Shown here: piece by piece, positions 11,991-24,950 of the stretch
Layout of the letters: every line of letters starts with the position of its first letter
How positions within the stretch are numbered: position 1 is the stretch's first letter
Source of the DNA: Pseudocercospora fijiensis CIRAD86
Lineage: Eukaryota > Ascomycota > Dothideomycetes > Mycosphaerellales > Mycosphaerellaceae
Assembly (NCBI RefSeq): GCF_000340215.1
Contig: NW_006921544.1
Span: 154,599-218,598, forward strand
Length of the DNA: 64,000 nt
Reading direction: 5' to 3'
The notes under the pieces: model-generated
Databases searched by the model: none
What the model saw: only the letters and a program-made list of their open reading frames with translations
What the model was told of the DNA's origin: nothing
Program-made: the position numbers and the translations under genes

Positions 11991-13380
11991 ACCTTTAGGA
12001 GATTAGGAGAAGAGAGGAAAGCGAAGAAAATAAGGTAGTAACCTAGAGTTTTTCCGCGGCGCGACGATTATCGGGTTATAGATTTTACGGATTTTACTAA
12101 CCTTTTAGGTTTTACTAATATATTAGTTTTAGGATTCTTTTCGTTTACTTAAGGGATTTAGAAAGGAAGATATAATTTAGGAGTAGAAAAAGATTTTATT
12201 TAGGTATTTATAAGTAAGTATCGGGTCTCTACCTATAAATAAGAGGTCCTTTTAGGATAGAAAGATAAAAATAATAATATCTCCGAAGCTATATAGAGCC
12301 TACTCGAAAACCTACGGAAACCTTTAATTAGTAGCTTCTTATACCTCCGGACCGTTACGATTAGTTCTAAGCCTAAAAGCGGTAGGAACCCTTCTAAAAG
12401 AAGAGGTTAGTACGAGAAAAGGGACGGATATCTATGAAACACTTACGTCTAGGTCTACTAAGCTACGATATTAGCGACCGTATTCGTTACCTCCGCGGCC
12501 ACTATCCTAAAAGAAAAGGTTAGCGATAGTTTTATCGCGGAAACCGAAGAAAATATACCTAGATAACAAACACTATAGCTAGAGAGACTTTAAGGCCTTC
12601 TATACCTTAGGAACCTTAAGGAGGTCGGCGTACTTAGCGGCGACATTACTATAAGTCGCGCGAGTATAGCTAGTATAGGCTACGTAGGCTATTTAAGGAC
12701 TAAATAGTTAGCGAGAGTTTTAGTATAGGAATAAGAGAAACTTATAGTAGGACGTAAGCAATTCTCTTACGGGAACAATTAGTATAAGCCCTAGAGCCGG
12801 CGGGCTTAGGGAAAGCTAGTAGATCCCGCAACGAATAAGGCGGATACCTTATAGATTAATCGGCGTAATCCTCCCTAGAGTTATAGTAGCTAATATAGTA
12901 AATTCGACGAGGAGCTATCTAGAATAGTTAATTTTATAAAGGAAGTCGCAAAAGGATAGGATAGGAACTTACTATAGTAGTAGTAGTAGTAGTAGCAGTA
13001 GCAGTAGTAGGGGTATAGAAAGAAAAAGAAAAGGAAGAAGGAAGAAGGAAAAGGGGAAAATATTAATACTCCTAGAAAGCTATATAGAAGTAAAGGTCGT
13101 AAAAGCAAGGGAAGGCGCTACTATAAGCAAAGCGTTTAAAGAAGCAGTTACGGCGCGTTTTAGAGGGCGGTTAGTAGGTAAAAGAGCGCGGCTTAGAAGT
13201 CGCGAAGAAAGTAATAGTCTCTAAAACTTAAGATAAAGTAACCCCGATTAGAAAGTAGCGGAAACCCTAGCCGCGCGGAAGGAAACTACGAGCGCGTTAC
13301 TTTAGAAAGCTTAGATAAGTGCCGATCTAATGTCTAAAGTAATATCGCTAGAAACTACGAAGGGCGTTCTATCCCTCCGA
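11991..13380 (+). other. extra RIP-mutated segment between integrase and polypurine tract of element B
   Basis: About 1.4 kb lies between the chromodomain end and the polypurine tract. I could not assign a protein. It contains a TAG/CAG trinucleotide run near 12975-13010 and purine-rich stretches. It could be an extra ORF, captured DNA or a long 3' untranslated region. RIP damage prevents a call. Confidence 0.5.
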
Positions 13381-13402
13381 AGGAGGGGGAGGAGGACGGA
13401 GG
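13380..13402 (+). other. polypurine tract of element B
   Basis: A 23-base purine-dominated stretch made of GGAGG-like units ends exactly where the right direct repeat begins. This is the expected second-strand primer site and fixes the 5' base of the LTR at 13403. Confidence 0.75.
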
Positions 13403-13501
13403 TAATATAAAGGGCTACGCCCTAGGTAGAAAGTACTAGCCTTAGGTATTCGGCCTACGTAACTCTAACCTATTACTTAGCGCTTAGCGAACCGTATAAA
13501 A
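13403..13501 (+). repeat. 3' LTR of element B
   Basis: It begins TAATATAAAGG (probably TG before RIP) and matches 6953-7051. Confidence 0.78.
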
Positions 13502-15476
13502 CTATCCGGATTTACGTAGATATACTTAGCTCTTTATCGAACCTATTAAGTCTTATATCTAGTATCTGCGTACGCGTTACTTACCTATAATACTAAGGAC
13601 CTTATTAGTATCCTTATACTTTACCTCCTTACGGATTAACGTACTTGTCTTCCGCTAGTCTTATATAGTAAGTAAGCTACTCGTAGAAAGCCTAGAGCCT
13701 ATAGAAGCCCTTAATAGTGGGTTTAAATAGTCGCTATATAGCTTCGGTAATAGTAGCTTAGATAGGACTACTTCCGGATTAAATAGATAGATACTAGTCT
13801 CCCAAAAAGTAGACTTAATTTTATAAGGTATTAGTACTAGTCTCTAGGCTTACTAGAAGAGTATAAAGAAGGCCCTCTTTATAACGCCTTGTATTGCTTG
13901 TAACCTATATAGATAGGCGTTTAAGGCGGTTAAATACTACGAGGTAAGGGGTACGAATATAGCTGTATCTAGTAGTTATAGCTAGCAAGTTAAATAAGGC
14001 GGATATACGCCGACTTATATCTTCCTTTTAAGAGCCTAGTTAAGAAACTTTATAGTAAGATAAGAGCCGAATCTACTAACTAAAACTAGGCCCTAATCGC
14101 GACTGTTACGAGCCTTCTTCTTTATAAAACGATCGTATACTTTAGTTCACTATTTAAAGCTAAGTTTATCTAAAGTCTAGCCTATTAGAGAGTCTATAAA
14201 GAAGGCCGTATGCCTCTCTAGGTCTATATCTTCTACCTAGGTGTCCTTAAGATTGCTAGATTAAGCCTTATAGATTAGTATAGGCGGAAGGCTCGTAAGG
14301 TTAGCGGAAATAGCTGTAATATGGGTTATCTACTCTCTATTACTTTTCTATAGGAATCCTATAAGCTATCTACTCTTAACTACGTTCTTTAAGAAGTATC
14401 TTAATACCTAACTTAAGACCCTAATTATAAAGCCCTTCTCGTTTATGTTTATAATATCCTTTAGCTTAATATCGTACTTATTAATAGCCGGTTATAACTT
14501 CCGAGTCTCGAAGTAGTAAGTACAAGAGAGATAGCTATCCGCCTTCTTACAAGCATTGTCTAAGTTGCTAACACACACTAAATCTAGGTATTCCCTCTAC
14601 CGGTATTTAAGGCGAGTAGGCTAGTTTTCTCTAAGTATATTACTACAGATTTCGTAGACGAAGTTACGTATTATTACGGCAGTCGGAGGGAAGGCTAGCT
14701 TAGTAAGAAGATTAATATAATTGTCGAGGGTTTGTTCTTATTATAGCGTTAGTAATTACTATTCCCTATACTACTACTACCTAGTTCTAGCTTTCCTATT
14801 CTATAGCTTACTTAACTTCGTACGCTATACGGAATACTTCCTAATAGTAGTAGAACTATTCCGGCTTCTTCTACTCTTTTAAATTAGCTATTATACGCCT
14901 ATATTACTAGTCTATATCTATATTTGTAGTTATTAGAAGATAGAAGGCCGATCTTCGAGAAAGTTAAATCGAGGTATACGATAGGCGGGACTATACGGCA
15001 GATAGAGAAGACTTCTACCGCTAGGAATAAGTAAGACTTCTCTTTCGTAATAACTATATACCTAGAGTATATTTCTTATAAGTATAAGTAGGTTCTAGCT
15101 AACCCTATCCTATAACCTACTTCCTAATAATAGCGAATTCGTATTATTAGAGTATATTCTTATAAGTATAAGCTAACTCTCGCTAGCCCCTATACGATAA
15201 CTTACTTACTAAAAATAACGAATTTTTATTACCGAACTACGTAATAGAATCCCTAGTTCTAGCTCCTTCGCGGTCTTATATACTATATCCGCCTTAATAG
15301 TAGCTATATAGATCCTATCGTAGAATAATTAGACGTATTATTAATAGCTATAATTAAATTGCCTCGTCGCGTAGATATCGCTTAACTTTACTACTTACTA
15401 CCGTCTAACTTTAGAATCGAGTACTTTCTCTAATATCTTATCCTTTACCTACCTATCGATTAACGAAGGTAGATTT
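13502..15476 (-). pseudogene. pogo/Fot1-like transposase, N-terminal and DDE core part
   Basis: Minus-strand transposase relic of a Tc1/mariner-superfamily element that cuts and pastes DNA at TA sites. Near 14105-14200 it reads KVYDRFIKKKARN, then RFGSYLTIKFLN and VGVYPPYLT, which correspond to the DGHGSH...YPPHSTH core of Fot1/pogo proteins. The first catalytic Asp position is mutated. The N-terminal helix-turn-helix region lies toward 15000-15450 and includes an internal direct duplication (AGAGTATATT...TATAAGTATAAG at about 15065 and 15150). The frame continues at 6952 beyond element B. The 5' end is cut by the copia LTR at 15477. RIP stops throughout. Confidence 0.85.
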
Positions 15477-15666
15477 TATTAGAATACTCGAGAATATATA
15501 AGTCTAGTTAGATTTATAAGTAAAAGGAAGAAGAAGGAATCTTTAGGATTACTTACTTATAGTCTAAAAATAGCTTATAATTCTTAGCGGTAGGGTATAT
15601 AAGTAGCTAGTAAGTCCTTTATTTAAAAAGTAAGCAATTCTATCGATTTATCGCTTATCTATAATA
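15477..15666 (+). repeat. 5' LTR of the copia element
   Basis: About 190 bp. It matches 20010-20124 plus 25020-25084, ending in CTTATCTATAATA. Differences between copies are mostly TpA against CpA or TpG. Confidence 0.88.
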
Positions 15667-15689
15667 ATTACAATAGTTATAAGCCCGGG

Positions 15690-18600
15690 ACGCAAGTAAA
15701 GAAACGAGAAAGTTTAAGAAATTACCCGATTAGGCAATCCGCTTACGCAAGCTTAAACCTTATCCGACGTTACTCTATAAATCGAAGAAAGCGACTAACT
15801 TCGAATAATAATAAGATAACGGTTATTGCTCCGCTATAGGCGCCGGTCTAGAGGCGAAAAGGACCGATTAATACGAATAAAACGATTTAAAAACATTAAC
15901 GATATAACTACTACGAGTCGACAAATCTAACGATAGAGATATCTACTACTAAAACGACTATCCGCGCGGTAAAGGGAATTCCGTAGCTTACTACCGAGAA
16001 CTATACTATCTAGATCGATCTAATTTAAGACTATCTATCTAGATAAGGCCTTTAGAAGTATAGGAGCGGTATACCGGAATCTATAAGCTAAGATTAGGTT
16101 AAGGTAAGAGAAGCTAAAGAAGAAGACGTAAAAGCGGTTACGTTTATTAAGTTTACGGCCGAGGACAAGCGTATATACCTCCTAGGACTATATACGACTA
16201 AGGGGGTAATTAAAAAGATAAAGGAAGTAGGCGAGGTATCGACTAAGGAACGGGGTTCGACGCTACTCTCCCGTTTCTATTCCTTTAAAGCTCTTAATAA
16301 TATCGATACTACGGCTTTAGCTCCTAGGCAAATTTAATCCGAGATTAAGGCCGCGGATAAAGACGAAGTTCCCTTAGAGGCTTCTAAGAAGGTAGTCCTT
16401 ATCTCGTCCTTAGGAGAAGAGTATTCGTCTATCGTATTCGCTTTAAATGCGGCCGGTTTATCTACTCTTTCCTATAAGGAACTAGTTTAACGACTACGGA
16501 ACGTTAAATATACTATTACTACTTCTAAAAGCGATAAAGTAGTAGCCCGATATACTAAGGAAGCGGCGAAAGATAAGGCCGGTAACGGAAAGAAGGGAAA
16601 TACGCCTAATACGCCTAATACGCCTAATAAAGCTAAAGGAAAGACGTATTACTATTACTAAAAGATTAGGTACCTTAGACGGGACTATAGGAAGTATAAG
16701 TAGGACTAAAAGAACGGAAAAGTCTAAGAGAATAATAAGGAGGAATTAAAGATCGCGGTATAGACGGCTATCGATTCTACGACTCGACTATCTAATAAAG
16801 GGGATTAGATCCTAGACTCCGTATATACTAGATCTTTAGAGACTATAAGGAAATAACCGGAAAAGTTACTCTAGCGAACAGTAAAACAATAAAGGTTACA
16901 GGGTCCGGTATAATCCTCGTCCGGTTTAAGGGAATTCCGACTACGATTCTAGACGTTATATACGTATCCGAGATCGGTTATAACCTACTTTCGATAAGCC
17001 AACTCTCGGAACGAGATATTACGACTCTATTTATAAAAGAAGAGGCTATATTTCGAAGAGGAAACGAAGAGCTAGTAAAAGGAGTACGCGTCGGAAGGTC
17101 CTATATTCTAAAGGAATTAGGATTTATCGGGACTTTAAGAGTAGCTACTACTACGACTAGAGGTACTACGCTACTTTAGTACTAACGCCTAGGATATCTA
17201 GGAGACGAAAAACAACGAAACGTATATAAAGTACTACTAGGAGTCCCGGAGCTTTCGACGTTAAATAAGTCTTACGAGACTTATATTACTACGAAGTCCG
17301 ATAGATAATAAAGTCGAGAAGAACTCGAAAGGGCAGATTATTACCTAGATAGGGTATATATCGATTTTTAGGATCTATATAAGTATAGTACCCTAGAAGG
17401 AAATAGGTATATACTAACGATTACGGACGACGCTACGAGACGGTTAGATATCCGTCTTACTCGCTATAGAAGCGACGTATACGAAGCATTTAAGACTTAG
17501 AAAAACGAGGCCGAACTCGAAACCGTAAGGGAACTAAAGGCCGTAAGAATCGATAACGCTCCGGAGCTTATTAAAGCTCTTAAGGCCTATCTAGGACTAC
17601 GAATCGAAACAACTACGCCCTATATACCGGAATAAAACGGGGTAGTAAAGAGACAAAACCGTACTATTATAACTAAGGCACGGTTAGCTTTAGAAGGGTC
17701 CTAATTACCTAAACGATTTTAGGGCGAAGCGGCCTATACGGTTACCTATTTATATAATAGGGTACCTATTAAAGGAAGAGATATAACTCCCGAGGAGCTC
17801 TATACTAGAAGAAAGCCTAGCGGGGAATACTTACGATTATTCGGTTATCTAGCCTATCCGCTTATTACTAAAGAGAAAAGGAAAGATAAGCTAGAAAAGA
17901 CGGTATTTCCGGGAATCTTCGTCGGATATACGAAGTCTACGAAATAATAAGGATCTATAATCCTAAGACGAACGCTATCGGAATCTATACTAGCGTTAAA
18001 TTCAACAAATTAACTAAGAGAAGTAGCCTACTATCCGGAGAAGAGCTACCTACCCTACGGCATATTAGGGATAACGATAACGGAGATATCGATCTCCTAA
18101 ATAAAGGAGAGTCTCGAGAAGTAGAGGGAGACTCCGAAGCCGAAGATAATACTCTAAAACCGTAAGACGAAGACGACGGTTTAAATAACAGCGATAAAAG
18201 AATAACTCGAAAACCGTCTCCTATAGATTCGAATATAAACGAAGGAGAACTACGAAGGTCTATAAGGGTCCCTAAAGTACCGAAGAGACTAAGGGACGAG
18301 ATAGGGCTAGCGGCTCTAAAGGTCGACTATCGAAAGGCTTTCGAAATACCTATCCCCGAGACCTATATAGAAGCTATTAGCGGCCCTTACTCCCGATAAT
18401 AGTAAGACGCTATTAAAGAATATATCGAGTCCTTAACGGCTAATAATACCTACGAGATTGTCGACTATTCTAAGCTAAAGGACGGAAAAGGGCAAAAAAA
18501 CACTATAACTCCGAAATAGGTTTTTAAAGTAAAAATACTACCGAACGGATAAATCGACAAATTTAAGGCGAGATTAGTAGGAAAGGGCTTTATATAACGC

Positions 18601-19955
18601 TACGGAATCAATAACTTTAACACGTTCTCTCCGGTAATACGTCTTAAAAGCCTACGCCTTCTCCTAGCTATCGCCGCTATTAAAAGACTTGCTATATTCT
18701 ATATAGACGTAGTAAGTGCCTACCTACTAGGAGAACTAATAGATAAAGTCTACCTAGCTATCCCGGAAGGCCTAGATATTCTCGAAACTAATAAGGTACT
18801 TAAGCTCCTAAAAGGAGTACCGGGATTAAAATAATCCGGACGAGTTTAGAATAAGACTATTACGGCTTTTATCGAAGAATACGACCTCTACGCTATATCC
18901 GCGGATTAATCGGTCTTCGTTAATAGCTACTATACGATAATAGTCGCGCTATACGTCGACGATCTTATTATACTAGCGAAGATAGAAGGGGAGATTAAAC
19001 CGCTAAAAGACGGGCTTACGAAGAGGTTCGAAAAAAAAAAAGATCTAGGGCCCGCTAAGTTTATACTAGGCGTACGAATTAAGAGATAAGCCGACGGGTC
19101 TATACTACTAGACTAAAAGCACTATATCGAAAATACACTTAGGGAAGAAGGCCTAGATCTAGACGAAACGTTCCGAGTATCTGCTCCGATAAACGGATAT
19201 ATAAATCTACTAATATTACGAAGGACGACGAGGTAGTAGATGTCCGAAAATACTAACGACTTATCGGGAAACTAAATTAGACCGTACGAGCTACTAGGCC
19301 GGATATATCTTTTCTAACGTAACGACTAAGCCAATCCTCGGTAAGTCCGGCTAGGAGATATTACGACGGAGGTATCTACGGCCTTAGATACCTAGGGAAC
19401 ACTCGGGACTACTATATAAAGTATAGTCCTATCCTAAAGAACGAAAACGATATAAGTACTTTAGTTACTCGTCTACCGGTTATCTATACTAATTCGGACT
19501 ACGTAGCGGACTTAACTAGGAAGTTAACAATAGGATAGATATCTCTATTAGCTAGAGGACCTATATCTTAGTCTACTAAACTATAAAGGTCCGTAACGAC
19601 TAGTACTACGGAAGCCGAATACTTAGCACTATCCTACGCTATAAAAGAAGCTATTTAGATCCGGCATTTCCTCGAGTAAGTCGGATACCTTATAGAAGAC
19701 GACTATAAAGAACCTACGACTATCTACGGTAATAATAAGGCGGCTATCGCTTTAGTACGAAATCCGGAATTTTATTCTAAAACGAAATATATCGACGTAG
19801 CGGTATACTACGTACGGGAACTAGTCGAGGATAAGCTAGTCGATATAAAGTATATTCTAATAAAGGACTAGCTCGCGCACTTCCTTACTAAACCCCTAAC
19901 GAAGGGGAAGTTCGAAGAAAACGTAAAAAGAGGCCTAGGGACAAAAAACGATTAA
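15690..19955 (+). pseudogene. gag-pol of the copia element
   Basis: Single polyprotein relic in the plus frame. Gag ends with a ruined CCHC knuckle near 16648-16700 (YYYY...RDYRKYK). The integrase shows NGVVKRQNRTI near 17636-17670. The RT reads NTFSPVIRLKSLRLLLAIAA near 18617-18680 and the catalytic YVDDLI at 18951-18970. RNase H shows TTEAEYLALSYAIKEAI near 19606-19655, and LTKPLTKGKFEE lies near the end at about 19885. These are standard Ty1/copia landmarks. Many RIP-type stops are present, so it is not functional. Confidence 0.93.
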
Positions 19956-20009
19956 GAAGGATTAGGACTTAGCTATTTAGTATACGACTAGATAGCTAAG
20001 TAGAGGGAG

Positions 20010-20124
20010 TATTAGATTACTTAAGAATATACGAGGCTAGTTAGAGATTTATAAGTAAGAGAAGGGGAAGGAAGTTAAAAGATTATTTACTTATAGCTTA
20101 TAATTCTTAGCGCTAGGGTATATA
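20010..20124 (+). repeat. 3' LTR of the copia element, first part
   Basis: It aligns with the first 115 bases of the left LTR and ends inside the 15-bp LINE target duplication. Confidence 0.88.
20110..20124. repeat. LINE target-site duplication, left copy
   Basis: GCGCTAGGGTATATA is repeated exactly at 25005-25019. A 15-bp duplication is typical of target-primed LINE insertion. Confidence 0.9.
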
Positions 20125-20499
20125 GATAGATAGATAGATATTTCATTTGCCTATTGTAGTGCCTTTCGGCCTATGTAGGTCTGTTTCTATATATTGTTTT
20201 AGGTAGGAAACCAACTTGGTTAGTAAAAACCTCCCTCCTATCCTATTTATAAGTATTGATCTTCCTCGTTTCCCTGTTTTCCTTCCTCTAGGGTACACTA
20301 GTATTATAGTTGTTACCCTCTAACTACCTTGCCTACTGCCTTGCCCTTCTTTCCCCCTCTTCTTCCCTCCTTCTTATCTACTCCTTAGTTTCCCTTATTA
20401 GTGCGAATTGTTGTACAAATCCCTATTTAATAATCTACTTTACTATCCTCTTTAGGTCTTCTTTGCTCTAGATTAGCTTGTCGTATTCCTTTTCTATTG

Positions 20500-23400
20500 C
20501 TTTTAGTCTCCAATCACTTCTACCTTCTAACTATTAAGGGCAGACTAGTAGTATATACTTAGGGTTCTAAGATTGGTAGCTATATTAGTAAGCTCTGCTT
20601 TCAATTCCTAGGACGTTTCTTCTAAACAGGTAAGATCTAAGTCTAATATGTTTAGATCTGATTTAGATAGCTAGGCTTGCCTCGGCCCTGTTTAGGTCCT
20701 TATAGAGCTAGTAGTTGTATTAACTAAATTTGATTAGTGCCTTTAGGGTTCCTAGTCTAACTTATATTTTGTTCTATTCCTGCTCCTATAGGTGTCTAGC
20801 AATTGATTCTGCTAGGCTTTGTTTCCCTCCCTTTAGCTTGTCTTCCTTCGGCCTTATATTTAGTCCCTAAAGCTCTTTCTCTAGCATTTCTCTTATTAAG
20901 ACTCTATATTGCTCTAGGTCTTTGACTTTCTAGGGAGTTATTTATAGTCTGTCTCGCCTCCTAGTCCTAATGTATTAGGCTTTTATCTTGTCTAGTGCCT
21001 TTTAAATAGTCTGTTAGGCTAGGTATTCTATTATCTTTGCTATATATTAGTGTCTTAGTCCCTTGAAGTATTGTTTAACTAGTAGGATCCCTAATTCCAT
21101 TTCTACTACCCTTATTAGTATAGTTTTATATACTCCTAGGATTTTCTTTAGGCTTTAGGTTTAGGACCTACTAACTAGTTGCTTAATCCTCTTTAGTGTT
21201 TTCTCCTAGGCTGTCTATATCTATACTCTATATAGTATTGCTAGCTTAATAATTGCTTTGTATATAATTTTAGCTTTCTCGAATATAGCCCCCTATATAG
21301 AGGCTATAAGCCTATTAATGGATTGTATATTAGCATCTGCCCTCTGCTTTGCCTTCTTTACTTGTAGTCCCTAATTTAGTTTTAGATCTAGCTAGATCCC
21401 TAGTACCCTAAGCTCTACTAATGGTTGGGTTTTAAAGCCTTAGATAGTAATTGATTGCTTTATATTGTAGGTTGATTTGGCCTTGCTAAAGTAGATAAGC
21501 TAGTACTTTTCTAGGGCGAATTTTGCTCTATACCTCCTTGCCTATTTTTTATACTCTTAGTGCTTCTCTTCTAGGATCCTATAGTTGGTTTCTATTATCT
21601 TAGACTAGGCTAGGATGTTTGTATTATCTACAAACCCTAATACTAATGTGTTTTTTGATTCTAGGAGTGGGAGTAGGTCTACTATAAAGATAAGGAAGAG
21701 GATTAGGGAGAGTATTAATCCTTAGGGGATTCCCTTCTTAGTTAGTATTAGGTCTAATTTGAATTTGCCTAGAATAAGCTATATTAATCTTTCCTATAGG
21801 AAGGACTAGATAAATTGGACTATCTAGTTTGGTATAGCTTTCTGTTTAAGTATATATAGGAGCCTTTTATAGGAGACATTATTAAAGGCTCCTAAGATAT
21901 TAAGGGAGAGGAGGGTTACTACCTAGTTTTAACTATAGTACTAGATATGCTTGATCTGTTCTGTAATTAGTTCTATAGCTATTAGTGTTAACCTCTTCTT
22001 TCTTCCTCCTATCTAGCCTTTAGGAAGGATGTTCCTTTCCTCGGTAAAGGTTGTTAGCCTTTCGGCGACAATTTTTTCTAGTACCTTGCCTATTATATTA
22101 AGTAGGGCTATTAGTCTATAGGCCTTAAGCTGTGTATAGTCTTCCTTCTAGGGCTTCCTTAGTACTACTGTTAGGGACTTCCTAAATAGTCTTAGGTAGT
22201 GTCCTAGTACTAGGCTTTATAAAAAGATATTAGCTAGTACTAGGGCTAGCCCCTTCCTATATGCTTTTAGGAGTTTGTTATAGATCTTGTCTTCTCCTAG
22301 TGCCTTGTTGCCTAGAATTTTCTTTAGGATCCTTTTAATAGTTTCGGGTTTGACCTAGGTGTCTCTTAGTGTGCCTAGTAGTAGAGTCTCTTATTCTTTC
22401 TCCTTTATGTCTAATAGGTCTGCTTATACTTCTCTATAGAAGAAGTAGTAGCCTAGGGCTCTTGCTTTCCCTTCTATTATAGTCTATATTTGTCCTTATT
22501 AGTCTATAATGTCCGGGAATTGTAGTAGTATGTCCTTATCCTATTTAGGTCTCTTTGCCTATTTAGCTATCCTCTATATCTCCTCTAGTTTCTTTATAAT
22601 CATTCCTATTGTAGATCTCTATTCTTGTATCTTATCTTTCTTAATCTAGATCTTCTTTTCCTAGTAGGCTTTATTGTAGTTGTCCTATGCTTCCTAGGTA
22701 TAAATTTATATCTACTGTCTCCTTGCCTTCCTTACTACTTTAACCTTCCTTGTATACTTACTAGTCTAGTATAGTTGCTAGTATAGTGAATGTTTCTTTA
22801 CTAGGGTATGCTTTCTAGCTACCTATTTTAGGATTCCTATTAGTTCTTCTACTGCCTTATCAATATCCTCTAGCCTTAGTAGGTGCTTTGTTAAGAGTTC
22901 CTCTAGTTTTAGGTCCCTTTCTAGTTCCTCCCTAATCCTGCCCTATTAAGTACCTTTCTAGTTAAGCTTCTCTTCTAGTTCCCTTTCCTAATTAGCTTAG
23001 ACATTCAGCTCAATCTATACCGGGAAGTAGTCTAATAATTCTTCTAGTTCCTAGTTAACCCTGTATCTTATAATCCTATTCCTAATCTAATGTAATACAA
23101 AGCATAGGTCTAGTGTGCTACTGCTTCCTCTTGCCTCCTAAGTAATTAGTCCCTTTAGGGTAACAATTTCTATTCCTTCCCTCTCTAATATATCAATTAG
23201 TCTTCCTACTAGGAAGTAGTAAGCTAGGGTAAAGTCTGAGCCCTAGAGGGGGTAGTAGAGGTTGAAATCTCTAAGTAGGATTTGGTAGGTGTTCCCCTAG
23301 ATAACTCTAGGTAGTCTTTCTAGGGTTTTTAGTTAGGTACTGCTTCTTAAGTCTAGTAGTAGGTTGTATATATAGTAGACTTAGAGTATACCTTAGGATA

Positions 23401-23750
23401 TCTCTACTTGAACTAATGTTAGGTCCCTATCCTCCTATAGTATAGCCTGCTAGGTTTCTGTATCTATCTCCTTACTAATATAGATATATATCCTTAGGGC
23501 TCCCTAGTTGTAGATAATTAGGTAGTATTTTGGGTCTTTAACTGTTGCTAGTCTCTTTATATATAAGTTGAGCTAGGGCTCTTAGATTGCAATAATATAA
23601 TGTTCTTTTAGGTTTAGTGCTTAAAGGAAGCTCCTCTATACCTTATCTTTACTCTTGTTGATATTGTACTATATAATGTTTAGTAATGTTGCAATGTTTA
23701 TTAGGTTTTATCTATATCATTTCCCTATAAGTTTTCCTTTAGTCTTCCCT
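20500..23750 (-). pseudogene. LINE ORF2: endonuclease and reverse transcriptase
   Basis: Protein for target-primed reverse transcription. Near 21604-21660 the minus frame reads LVLGFVDNTNILA, matching the FVDDTNILA catalytic box of Tad/I-type LINE reverse transcriptases with the second Asp mutated to Asn. Flanking text includes YQLIYFSKAKS and IKQLVS, usual downstream RT/thumb text. The apurinic-type endonuclease should lie near 22900-23750, but I recognise it only in outline. Stops at former Trp codons (TGG to TAG) abound. The region after the RT toward 20500 is Lys/Arg-rich with no clear RNase H. Confidence 0.85.
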
Positions 23751-23949
23751 TACTTTAGACTAACATTTAGCTAAGCTTTATCTACCCTGCTTCCTTTCCT
23801 GTAATATTAAGGTATCTTAGTCTCCCTAGTTGCTAGTGACTCTCTTATACTAGTGAGGCCCTAAATGTGAACCTATTATCTTGCCTAGACCTCTTTTATA
23901 GCACTTAGCTAGGTTGCTTCTATACCTAGCTGCCCTAGCTTGTTGTATA

Positions 23950-24950
23950 TCTTTTTAGTGTATTAATTCTAGCTTCCTTCGCTTTCCTAGCTACCTGTAT
24001 TCTTACTAGGCATTCCTTCGCCTAAGAGGGGTGTCTTTTAGTATAGTATATATATCTTGCTTCTCCCTTGTATACTTTGCATTCTTTAACCTAGTACTCC
24101 CCTATATAATAGGAGCAGGTATTAGTTGTCTTTATACATTTAGCTACTAAGTGTCTATAGTGTTGATATTTAAAGCACTATATTATCCTAGAGTTGCTTC
24201 TATATATCTCTGTTTCCAATCTTTTAAAGTCTTAGAACAACCCCTAGTCTAGCACTATATTAGCCTGCTCTGCACTCCCTACCTAGATAATTAGAGAAGA
24301 CTGCTTCTTAGTCTCTTCGATTTTCCTTTTGATCTATACTACTTTTGTAATCTTTAGGCCTAGGTATATAGCTTGGTTTTATCTCTATAGGCTCTTAATA
24401 TCCTATTCTTCCTTAAAGCTTCTTATTATACTATAGGCTATAATTATAAATTGCTGTTAGGAGACCTTTGCCGTTTTCCCTATCTTAGTTGTCTATTCTT
24501 TTTGTGTTTCTAGCTTCTTTTTGTCTTACTCTTATACTATAAATAGCTTGATTACCCCTTTACCTTCGTTCCTAGCCCTAATTACCTCTTTAACTGCAAT
24601 TCTTTCTATAATCTCTTTCCCTATAAGTCCTTAGATTTCCTTTTGCTCCTATAGGTCCGTAACGTAGACTCGAACTACTACCCTCGGGGGCTTTAGCGCC
24701 TCCTAACTAGCTACTGCTACCTAGGTGCGGTAGTTTAGGCTTGTCTCCTATTGTTTCTTCGTAATCTTTGCTACGACTGTATTAGCTACCTTTGTAATTA
24801 CGTGGCTTGCCTAGTTGTAGATTGCTTTCAGTCCTCTAAGGAGTTCTAAAATTATTATCCTATATACCCTCTTAGGGGTTCGTCTATCTTCTGCCTTTAG
24901 CACCTCCTCTGCCCTAGTATATAGTGCTTTCTATTCGTCCTCCCTTCCCT
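23950..24950 (-). pseudogene. LINE ORF1: zinc-knuckle nucleic-acid-binding protein
   Basis: Near 24020-24180 the minus frame reads CFKYQHYRHLVAKC, then CSYYIGEY, KECKVYKGEARY and AKECLVR. This is the multiple CCHC array of fungal LINE ORF1 proteins (CFKCQ.YGH...C...C..C...H...C). Some Cys/Gly positions are changed. The upstream part is Lys/Gln-rich, as expected. Not functional because of stops. Confidence 0.85.

Larger units (their letters stand above)
6953..13501 (+). mobile_element. Ty3/gypsy LTR retrotransposon B, RIP-mutated
   Basis: A plus-strand element of about 6.5 kb with short direct terminal repeats of about 97 bp (6953-7051 and 13403-13501). A strong polypurine tract at 13380-13402 (GGAGG repeats) directly precedes the right LTR. 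Inside are gag with a zinc-knuckle remnant, protease, RT, RNase H, integrase and a chromodomain, then about 1.4 kb of extra RIP-mutated sequence before the polypurine tract. It lies within the pogo-like transposase gene, whose reading resumes on both sides. The LTRs are unusually short for a Ty3 element. Target duplication was not clear, so the outer limits are good to a few bases only. Confidence 0.9.

Noticed and set aside
12890..13108. Phe/Tyr/Leu-rich minus-strand frame
   Set aside because: It is the reverse of purine-rich and TAG/CAG repeat sequence in RIP-mutated element B and has no protein character.
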